This document shows positions 15,959 to 21,387 of a stretch of 21,387 nt of DNA, in pieces. The notes below the pieces were generated by a model, which worked only from the letters and a program-made list of their open reading frames with translations, did no database searches and was not told the DNA's origin. The stretch lies in the NCBI GenBank assembly GCA_946644025.1, contig CAMPCG010000013.1:1-21387 (forward strand), written 5' to 3'. Origin of the DNA: an uncultured Prevotellaceae bacterium. GTDB lineage: Bacteria; Bacteroidota; Bacteroidia; Bacteroidales; Bacteroidaceae. The stretch's first letter is position 1; the number at the start of each line of letters is the position of its first letter. Position numbers and translations under genes: made by a program.

Positions 15959-18187
15959 TTACTTGATGATGACCTTCTTACCGTTGATGATGTAAAGACC
16001 CTTTCTGTCGCTCATCACGCGGCGGCCCTGGAGGTCGAAGACGACGTCGTCCTTCTTCTCGGCCACGTTGATGGTGTCAATGCCAGTGGTAAACGACTTG
16101 TAGGCCTTGACGAGTTCCTGGATAGCCGTTCCGATGGCTACGATGCTGGAATTGGGGTCGGCCAGGACAGCCTTCGCGTTGTCGAGGGCAGCCTTCAGGT
16201 CGGAGTCGTCGGCACCTGCGGCAACAGCTGCTTCAACCTTGCCCACGAAGGTAGACGAAGCCACGAGGAACTGTCTGACGGCGGCCTTCACAGCGTCGAC
16301 GATGGCGGCAAAGTCGTTGGAGCCACTGTTCAGGAGCGTGGTGATGTTCTCGATGGAAGTGTTCAGCGACTCGCTGTCCAGCACCTCCAGATAGGGCTCC
16401 ATCCTCGTCTTCACGTCGTTAGCAGCACTCTTCAGCTGAGTGAGCATAGTCATAGCACCTGCAATGGCCTTGTCCACGTCCTTGTCGTTGATGGCGGCAA
16501 TCACTGCCTCGAAAGCAGCCTTCAGCTCGGGATAGCCGTAACGGTCGGCAAACTCCTTGACCTGGGGAGCATACTCGTCGATGAGGGGCTGAACGGCGTT
16601 CAGGATGTCAAAGAGAGCGTTGATGTAGTCCTCGGTAGTGGAGCTGGGGTTCATATAGACGGTCATACCGGCAGTAGCGGCGGCGTTTGCAGCCTCCGTG
16701 TTCAGCTGCTGAGCCAGGACGACGGCCTTGCTCAGGGTCTTCTTGGCGAAGTCCTTCACGTCGGTGTCGAGCTTCTTGGCAGCAGCGGCGATGCTTGCCA
16801 CGGTGGCGTCGTCGGCGTTCAGTGCAGCCTCAGCCTCGGCGATGATGCTGGCCAGAGGAGCGACGCCCAGGGCCTTCAGCTTGCTGATGGCCTCCTCGAG
16901 GGCGGCCTTGGCATCGATGAGTGCGTTGGTGTAGACGACAATCTTCGTGATGGCTTTTCCTTTTTCAATCTCGAAGCCCAGAAGACCGGCAGCATCCATC
17001 TTGTAGATAGCACGACCGACACCCTCATTGAGGGCAGTCTTGGGAGCACCGTCGTCCTTTCTTACGGCGTCGTCCTTACTGCCAGTGTAGAAGGCACTGC
17101 CAGTGTAGAAGATTTCCACAATCTCGCCGGATTTCAGGTTACCGACGGCAGCGCAGCGTCCGGCACCCGAGCCCAGTACGAGTCCCTCTCCGTCGACGAT
17201 GCTCCATCCCTTATTTTTACTGTCAAGGACGGCCTGGACGGCAATGTTCTGAAGGCCCTCGTTGGTGCAGAAGAACACGTTGTTGGCCTTCTTGTTGGCC
17301 TCGTTCCAGATAGCGCCGACAGCCGTCGACTCAAGCGTCAGGGTGACGTCGCCCATGGCGGTGAAGTCTAAGGTAGTGGCGGTGTAGGCACTGGCGTCGA
17401 AGTTGGCCACGTTGATGACGGCAGCTCCCTGCACGGTGGAATTATCGGTCCACACGTTGCTGATGGTGGCGGTACCGGGGGCGACGGCCGTGACATTGCC
17501 TTCCTCATCGACGGTGGCAACGCTCTCGTCGCTGCTCTCCCACCGGGTGGTGAAGGTGTTGGGGTCTACGTGAACGTTCAGCTTATAGGTAGCACCGGGC
17601 ACCAGGTTCACCGACTCGGGAGTGACGGTGATGGTGGGCTGAGTGGCGTCGGGACGCTCCCAGTCCACGCTCCAGGCGGCGTTAATCTGTGTGCCACCGG
17701 CATTGCTGTTGTCGAAGTAGAGCACAATCTTCTCCTTGGCGGCGATACCGCTGACGGTCAGCTCTCCGGCCTCGCTGGCTCCCTTCTCGGGGAAGGCTCC
17801 GCCCTCGAAGGTCACCTCAGAGCCGTCGACCTCAACCTTGGTGACGTTGATGAACTGGTCGATGCTGGCGTCTTTCTTGGCATAGTTGCCCACGGCAGCC
17901 ACGTAGAGCTTGGTGATGGTGTAGTTCTCACGGACGGTGAACTCCAGGCTACCGCCGGCCTGACCGGTGCGGAACTTGAGGCCCTTGCTGGTCATGGGCT
18001 CAGCCATGGACGAGCCTGTACCGGCGATGTAGGTGCCGGCGATGGTGTAACTCTGACCTTCGGCAGTAACGTCCTTGTTACCATTCTTCTGGTCCTTCTC
18101 GGTCTCCGTTCCAGTCTCGGCAAATGCCACGCTGAAGGAGAACAGTGCTGCGAAGAGCACTAACAGTGACTTAGTAAAATGCTTCAT
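15959..18187 (-). CDS. Large secreted protein with Big2 Ig-like domain, alanine-rich helical region and Por-type C-terminal tail
   Basis: Function not recognised. The 742-residue product has a signal peptide (1-23, cut at AFA/ETG). A beta-rich domain (about 45-178) precedes a Big2 Ig-like domain (about 183-260) containing LVPGATYKLNV, WESSDESVATVDEEGNVTAV and APGTATI. A second beta-rich domain (about 268-420) carries a six-residue tandem duplication FYTGSA-FYTGS at 359-369. A long alanine-rich helical stretch (about 425-700, e.g. ALEEAISKLKALGVAPLASI) resembles FIVAR-type surface repeats. The C-terminus VVFDLQGRRVMSDRKGLYII...KKVIIK is the conserved tail of Bacteroidetes proteins thought to be exported by type IX secretion. 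A surface binding or structural role is likely. It lies alone, between a hairpin terminator and a large inverted repeat. Confidence 0.8.
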   Translation of the reverse strand: MKHFTKSLLVLFAALFSFSVAFAETGTETEKDQKNGNKDVTAEGQSYTIAGTYIAGTGSSMAEPMTSKGLKFRTGQAGGSLEFTVRENYTITKLYVAAVGNYAKKDASIDQFINVTKVEVDGSEVTFEGGAFPEKGASEAGELTVSGIAAKEKIVLYFDNSNAGGTQINAAWSVDWERPDATQPTITVTPESVNLVPGATYKLNVHVDPNTFTTRWESSDESVATVDEEGNVTAVAPGTATISNVWTDNSTVQGAAVINVANFDASAYTATTLDFTAMGDVTLTLESTAVGAIWNEANKKANNVFFCTNEGLQNIAVQAVLDSKNKGWSIVDGEGLVLGSGAGRCAAVGNLKSGEIVEIFYTGSAFYTGSKDDAVRKDDGAPKTALNEGVGRAIYKMDAAGLLGFEIEKGKAITKIVVYTNALIDAKAALEEAISKLKALGVAPLASIIAEAEAALNADDATVASIAAAAKKLDTDVKDFAKKTLSKAVVLAQQLNTEAANAAATAGMTVYMNPSSTTEDYINALFDILNAVQPLIDEYAPQVKEFADRYGYPELKAAFEAVIAAINDKDVDKAIAGAMTMLTQLKSAANDVKTRMEPYLEVLDSESLNTSIENITTLLNSGSNDFAAIVDAVKAAVRQFLVASSTFVGKVEAAVAAGADDSDLKAALDNAKAVLADPNSSIVAIGTAIQELVKAYKSFTTGIDTINVAEKKDDVVFDLQGRRVMSDRKGLYIINGKKVIIK
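17078..17111 (-). repeat. 18-bp in-frame tandem duplication
   Basis: ACTGCCAGTGTAGAAG occurs at 17078 and 17096, an 18-base step. It encodes the repeated FYTGS in the Ig-like protein and looks like a recent in-frame duplication. Confidence 0.85.
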
Positions 18188-18224
18188 GTTGTTAATAATT
18201 TAGGGTTAGTAAATAAAGTAAGAG

Positions 18225-18306
18225 GCCCCCCCTTCGGCCCCCGAGGGGGCTACGATAGTTTTGCGGTTTGTAGTATAGTAGCCCCCTCGGGGGCCGAAGG
18301 GGGGGC
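18225..18306 (-). terminator. 28-bp perfect inverted repeat downstream of trxB, likely terminator
   Basis: The arms 18225-18252 and 18279-18306 are perfectly complementary over 28 bases and extremely GC-rich, with a 26-base AT-rich spacer. Each arm also contains its own small palindrome (GCCCCC-GA-GGGGGC). It starts 10 bases after the trxB stop codon and ends 37 bases before the next start codon, so it could end the trxB transcript. The size is unusual for a simple terminator. Confidence 0.65.
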
Positions 18307-18316
18307 TTTTGGTGTT

Positions 18317-19249
18317 TTATGCTCCCATGATAAACCGCTCTGCCTCTATGGCGGCCTGGCATCCTGTTCCGGCGGCGGTAATGGCCTGCCGGTAGGTGGG
18401 GTCGGCGCAGTCTCCGGCAACGAACACTCCGGGCAGCTTGGTGCGCGGCGTGTTGTCCACCTTCTTCAGGTAGCCAGCCTCGTCGGTGTCGAGCCAGGGG
18501 CGGAAGAGGTCGGTGTTGGGCTTATGTCCTATGGCGAGGAAGAATCCGTCTATCTGTATGTCCACCGTCTGCTCGTCGGGCTCGCCCTTGCGGCGCACCA
18601 GGTGGGCTCCCTCCACGCCGTCCTCGCCGAAGAGGCCGAGGGTGTTGTGCTCAAAGAGTATCTCGATGTTCTCGCGCTCCATGACCCGCTGCTGCATGAC
18701 CTTCGACGCGCGGAGGAAAGGCTTCCTCACGACGAGGTAGACCTTCTTGCAGATGCCGCTCAGGTAGAGAGCGTCCTCGCAGGCGGTGTCGCCACCACCC
18801 ACCACGGCCACGGTCTTCTTGCGGTAGAAGAACCCGTCGCAGGTGGCGCAGGCCGAGACGCCCATGCCCATGAACCGCTGCTCGTCGGGCAGTCCTAAGT
18901 ACTTGGCTGCAGCGCCGGTAGCGATGATGACGGTGTCGGCCAGCAGCTCGCGTCCGCTGTCGTCGGTGAGGCGGTAGGGGCGGGTCGAGAAGTCCACGCC
19001 GACAATCTCGCCGTCGCGTATGTCGGTGCCGAAGCGCTCGGCCTGCTGGCGCAGGTCCATCATCAGCTGGTTACCATCCACGCCCTCGGGGTAGCCGGGA
19101 AAGTTCTCCACCTCGGTGGTCTGCGTGAGCTGTCCGCCGGGCTGCAGACCGCAGTACTCCACAGGCTGCAGGTTGGCACGGCTGGCATAGATGGCGGCTG
19201 TGTAGCCTGCGGGCCCGCTGCCTATGATAACACATTTGGTCGTTTCCAT
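18317..19249 (-). CDS. trxB: Thioredoxin-disulfide reductase
   Basis: Cytoplasmic flavoenzyme that passes electrons from NADPH through FAD to thioredoxin. The 310-residue product, the usual length, has the FAD-binding GSGPAGYTAA (10-19), the redox-active CATC (134-137) in SACATCDG, the NADPH-binding VVGGGDTACEDA (149-160) and the second FAD motif GVFVAGDC near 272-279. All key residues are present. ATG at 19249 is directly followed by the conserved Rossmann strand. It has its own promoter and is followed by a large hairpin, so it seems to be transcribed alone. With the thiol peroxidase nearby it could supply reduced thioredoxin for peroxide removal. Confidence 0.97.
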   Translation of the reverse strand: METTKCVIIGSGPAGYTAAIYASRANLQPVEYCGLQPGGQLTQTTEVENFPGYPEGVDGNQLMMDLRQQAERFGTDIRDGEIVGVDFSTRPYRLTDDSGRELLADTVIIATGAAAKYLGLPDEQRFMGMGVSACATCDGFFYRKKTVAVVGGGDTACEDALYLSGICKKVYLVVRKPFLRASKVMQQRVMERENIEILFEHNTLGLFGEDGVEGAHLVRRKGEPDEQTVDIQIDGFFLAIGHKPNTDLFRPWLDTDEAGYLKKVDNTPRTKLPGVFVAGDCADPTYRQAITAAGTGCQAAIEAERFIMGA

Positions 19250-19276
19250 ATATTATAAAAAAGATGTATTAGGATG

Positions 19277-19308
19277 CAAAAATACTAATTACTGACTACA
19301 ATAAGAAA
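19277..19308 (-). promoter_or_regulatory. Probable promoter of trxB
   Basis: On the minus strand TATTTTTG (19277-19284) matches TAnnTTTG exactly. TTTC (19305-19308), 20 bases upstream, matches three of four bases of the -33 element. The leader to the ATG at 19249 would be about 20 bases and AT-rich. Confidence 0.7.
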
Positions 19309-19502
19309 CGAACGGGGCGGAAAAGTGATTTTTTTAGTTAGTTTTAACGTTACAAGCCGCAAAGTTCCCCTACCGACGCCGTCCATCCGCCCGTAACGCG
19401 CCGCCGTAGGAGCCGCTACAGCCCCAGCCGTCCTGACGATGGGAAAGAGCCGTTGAAAAGTTGTTGCTGCTCGTATATCGAATGGTGAAAGGTCAGGGAC
19501 AA

Positions 19503-19586
19503 TCTATAAACACTGTCAGTATTTCTATAAACACTGACAGTGTTTGTAAAAATTCCGACGGGGATTGTAAAAATTGACAAAGCGTG
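19503..19586. repeat. Four-unit array with 21-bp period
   Basis: Units start at 19503, 19524, 19545 and 19566. The first two share TCTATAAACACTG and the last two share TGTAAAAATT. Units one and two also form a 13-bp inverted repeat (AAACACTGTCAGT at 19508-19520 with 19533-19545). Read on the minus strand the array would encode seven-residue repeats such as IFTNTVS and VYRNTDS. Confidence 0.75.
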
Positions 19587-19600
19587 GCCGCCGCTTTGCA

Positions 19601-19632
19601 GTAGGAGGCGACGTGTCTCACGTCGCCTCCTA
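19601..19632. repeat. Solo copy of the GTAGGAGGCGACGTG palindrome
   Basis: The arms TAGGAGGCGACGTG and CACGTCGCCTCCTA flank a central TCT, a 14-bp perfect palindrome. It starts with the same sequence as the ends of the 103-bp element at 15758-15860, showing this is a dispersed repeat family. Confidence 0.88.
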
Positions 19633-19642
19633 AAAGGATTAA

Positions 19643-19721
19643 AGTTCAAAATGCATGGTCTCCGATTAGGCCGCGCCGTGTGTCAAAGCGCAGACAACCG
19701 CAGAACGATGCATTTTGAACT
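19643..19721. repeat. 14-bp inverted repeat pair 3' of the peroxidase gene
   Basis: AGTTCAAAATGCAT (19643-19656) is perfectly complementary to 19708-19721, with 51 bases between. It lies 12 bases beyond the stop codon of the peroxidase gene. It could be the ends of a tiny mobile remnant or a long-range RNA stem. Confidence 0.6.
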
Positions 19722-19733
19722 CTGTGGCGTGCT

Positions 19734-20285
19734 TTAGTGCAGCAGTTTCTCTATCTCGGCCTCGATGACCTCGATCTTGGTGGTGGGCTCGAAGCGTGCC
19801 ACGACGTGTCCCTGCTTGTCGATGAGGAACTTGGTGAAGTTCCACTTGATGGTGGGCTTGTCCTTGTAGTCGGGGTCGTCTTTCGAGAGCATGTCGTCAA
19901 GTATGTGTGCAATGGGGTGCTCCATGTCCCATCCGGCAAATCCCTTCTGCTCCTGCAGGAACTTGAAGAGGGGGTCGGCGTCGGGGCCGTTCACCTTTAT
20001 CTTCTTGAATCGGGGGAAGTCTGTGCCGAAGTTCAGCTTGCAGAACTCGTGTATGGACTCGTCGGTACCGGGAGCCTGCTGGCCAAACTGGTTGCAGGGG
20101 AAGTCCAGGACGACGAAGCCCTCTGAGCGGTGTTTCTCGTAGAGCTTCTCCAGTTCATCATACTGGGGAGTGAACCCGCACTTCGTGGCAGTGTTTACAA
20201 TGAGCAGCACCTCGTTGGCATACTCCTTCATCGACACGTCTTTGCCTTTTCTGTCCTTGACAGTGAAATCATAAATGGTTTTCAT
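19734..20285 (-). CDS. Glutathione peroxidase family thiol peroxidase
   Basis: Cytoplasmic peroxidase of the GPx family; bacterial cysteine forms usually reduce peroxides with electrons from thioredoxin. The 183-residue product has the peroxidatic C36 in NTATKCGFTPQY, then FPCNQFGQQAPG (62-73, with Q66) and W148/N149 in IKWNFTKFLID, completing the catalytic set. C82 in EFCKLNFG is at the place of the resolving cysteine of two-cysteine members. The active-site residue is cysteine, not selenocysteine. A 24-residue acidic insertion before IKWNF (about 121-144) makes it longer than the shortest family members. It follows the nuclease gene by 57 bases with no promoter seen between, so the two may be co-transcribed. 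Confidence 0.93.
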   Translation of the reverse strand: MKTIYDFTVKDRKGKDVSMKEYANEVLLIVNTATKCGFTPQYDELEKLYEKHRSEGFVVLDFPCNQFGQQAPGTDESIHEFCKLNFGTDFPRFKKIKVNGPDADPLFKFLQEQKGFAGWDMEHPIAHILDDMLSKDDPDYKDKPTIKWNFTKFLIDKQGHVVARFEPTTKIEVIEAEIEKLLH

Positions 20286-20301
20286 AGTTCTTTTTTTGAG
20301 G

Positions 20302-20343
20302 GTTTATCTTTTATCGGTTCTCATTTTTCATTTCTCATTCGCC
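20302..20343. repeat. Second 7-bp period array, between the nuclease and peroxidase genes
   Basis: From 20302 the plus strand reads GTTTATC, TTTTATC, GGTTCTC, ATTTTTC, ATTTCTC, ATTCGCC. The units resemble the TTTATCA/TTTCTCA units at 9734-9796. The array fills most of the spacer and touches the stop codon of the nuclease gene. Confidence 0.6.
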
Positions 20344-21284
20344 TACAGGCCCCACGCGCGCTTGACGTTGTCTATGGGCAGCTGCTCCACGCGCTGCTCT
20401 GTGTCGTCGGGCAGGTTGCAGAAGAAGTCTATCCCCGTGAGGCGCTGCAGCTCGGCTATGTTCACGGCATAGTCTGCCAGCGGCTGCTTGCTGTCGTAGC
20501 TCGACCTGTGCTCCATCCAGAAGCCTACGGCCTTGTACCCCTGCGCGTTTTTCAGCAGCAGGGCCACGAAGAAGTACTTCGGCACGAGCATCTCGCCCTT
20601 CAGCTTGGTGGGCAGTGTCTGGCCGTCTTCTATCGTTCCGCCCTTCACGACGTAGAGTGTCTCCGTGGCCTGGGCGTTGGCCCACGAGCGCACCTGGCTC
20701 TCCAGCCGGAACCAGGGGCTCCAGTCGTTCCTGTAGCTCTCGCTGCCGCTGAGGCTTCCGTTGAACGCCTTGTACTGGGGCTGCATGTTGGTGAGGAAGA
20801 AGGTCTGGTAGTTGGCCTCCTCGGAATAGAGGCGGTCTGCCGAGGGGCAGATGTGGCCGTGGTCGAACCCGCTGTTGTAGAAGCAGTCCTGCGTCAGGTA
20901 GAGGCTGTTTTGCAGCAGTGGGTCGTGGGGGTACTGGTTGTTCTGTGAGTAATATCGGGTGGTGTTGCTCTGCAGCGTGTGGCTGTCCAGCTGGTATGCC
21001 GACCATCGCTGCGCCTTCTTCTGGGGGTCCCACTCCACGCTGTAGTTGATGCCATACTGGTCGTTGGTGGTGTGTATGAGCACGATGCTGCCCTCCTTCA
21101 CGTGGGGGAACTCCAGCCGCTGCAGCGCCGGCTCGCGGCTGGTGTCGTTGCGGTTGGCGTTGTTGGCCGTGTCGGGGGCGTTGCTGTCGTTGCCGTTGTC
21201 GTTGCTGTCGGAGCAGGCCACGACGAAAAGCGCCGCCGCCATCAGCCCGAGCAGCGCCCTCAGAGTCGTTGCATAGCTTTTCAT
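20343..21284 (-). CDS. Lipoprotein DNA/RNA non-specific endonuclease (NUC family)
   Basis: Member of the beta-beta-alpha metal nuclease family (Serratia nuclease/EndA/NUC1). The 313-residue product begins with a lipoprotein signal ending in FVVAC, so C24 would be lipidated. The following SDSNDNGNDSN stretch is an acidic, flexible linker like those that direct Bacteroidetes lipoproteins to the cell surface. The catalytic motif DHGHICPSADR (141-151) holds the presumed general base H144, and TNMQPQYKAFN (165-175) supplies the metal-binding asparagine region. The common form of the motif is DRGH; here the second residue is histidine. A surface nuclease could digest extracellular DNA for nucleotides or phosphate. 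It precedes the peroxidase gene in the same direction. Confidence 0.9.
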   Translation of the reverse strand: MKSYATTLRALLGLMAAALFVVACSDSNDNGNDSNAPDTANNANRNDTSREPALQRLEFPHVKEGSIVLIHTTNDQYGINYSVEWDPQKKAQRWSAYQLDSHTLQSNTTRYYSQNNQYPHDPLLQNSLYLTQDCFYNSGFDHGHICPSADRLYSEEANYQTFFLTNMQPQYKAFNGSLSGSESYRNDWSPWFRLESQVRSWANAQATETLYVVKGGTIEDGQTLPTKLKGEMLVPKYFFVALLLKNAQGYKAVGFWMEHRSSYDSKQPLADYAVNIAELQRLTGIDFFCNLPDDTEQRVEQLPIDNVKRAWGL

Positions 21285-21338
21285 TGTTGGTCAGATTGGT
21301 CGGGAGGGGTTCCTGTCCCCCCCCTTGCTGAAAAGGGA

Positions 21339-21384
21339 GAAAGGTGTGTACAAGGTATATGCAACTACCCCGTACACACCTTTC
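21339..21384. terminator. Inverted repeat at the window edge, possible terminator of the next gene
   Basis: GAAAGGTGTGTAC (21339-21351) is perfectly complementary to 21372-21384, with a 20-base loop. On the minus strand the hairpin is followed by TCCCTTTTC. It lies between the nuclease start and a gene outside the window, so a terminator for that gene or an operator for the nuclease gene are both possible. Confidence 0.45.
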
Positions 21385-21387
21385 GAG

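Larger units (their letters stand above)
19250..19733. other. 484-bp gene-free spacer between trxB and the peroxidase gene, rich in repeats
   Basis: The trxB-proximal end holds its promoter. The middle (about 19310-19500) shows nothing I can name. The rest is occupied in succession by a 21-bp period array (19503-19586), a copy of the dispersed palindrome (19601-19632) and a 14-bp inverted repeat pair (19643-19721). A 77-codon minus-strand reading frame crosses these repeats (19416-19649) but is not believed to be a gene. Confidence 0.7.

Noticed and set aside
19416..19649. 77-codon minus-strand frame in the trxB-peroxidase spacer
   Set aside because: It is made almost entirely of the palindromic repeat and the 21-bp array; no promoter, no domain.
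19734..20285. Selenocysteine form of glutathione peroxidase
   Set aside because: The active-site codon specifies cysteine and there is no in-frame TGA.

Overview
The window looks like a chromosomal segment of a GC-rich member of the Bacteroidales, most likely Prevotella or a close relative. The evidence is a Bacteroidetes-type fumarate reductase gene pair (cytochrome b, then flavoprotein), promoters of the Bacteroidetes form (TTTG, 19-20 bases, TAnnTTTG) with no Shine-Dalgarno sequence, a very large TamB homologue, a C10 (streptopain-like) protease, dockerin-tailed secreted proteins and a Por-type C-terminal sorting tail. I assign the lineage from these traits, not from a database match.

All genes but one lie on the minus strand. 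Reading along the coordinates: the start of frdA (cut by the window edge) and frdC with a clear promoter (1-1666); a small GlsB/YeaQ-type membrane protein with its own terminator (1703-2010); then a run of four closely spaced genes transcribed rbfA, dockerin-tailed adhesin-like protein, dockerin-tailed C10 protease, tamB (12680 down to 2140). The only plus-strand gene is a secreted right-handed beta-helix protein (12855-14669), divergent from rbfA. Then come a sugar-nucleotide-type nucleotidyltransferase (14783-15724), a large secreted Ig-like/alanine-rich helical protein (15959-18187), thioredoxin reductase trxB (18317-19249), a glutathione peroxidase family protein (19734-20285) and a lipoprotein nuclease (20343-21284).

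Functionally the window mixes housekeeping (fumarate respiration, ribosome maturation, thiol redox and peroxide defence) with envelope and secreted functions (TamB, C10 protease, two dockerin proteins, beta-helix glycosidase-like protein, Ig-like surface protein, surface nuclease). TrxB and the peroxidase could act in one thiol-based peroxide defence pathway. The dockerin protein, the C10 protease and TamB are probably co-transcribed: the protease stop codon shares a base with the tamB start codon.

No complete novel system (phage, CRISPR, toxin-antitoxin, defence island) is visible. The least explained content is the short repeated DNA: a 103-bp element with 27-bp terminal inverted repeats and an isolated copy of its palindrome about 4 kb away, 7-bp period arrays filling two intergenic spacers, a 21-bp period array, several large inverted repeats, and two poly-G tracts directly before the start codon of the adhesin-like gene. 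No rRNA, tRNA, insertion sequence or CRISPR array was recognised.
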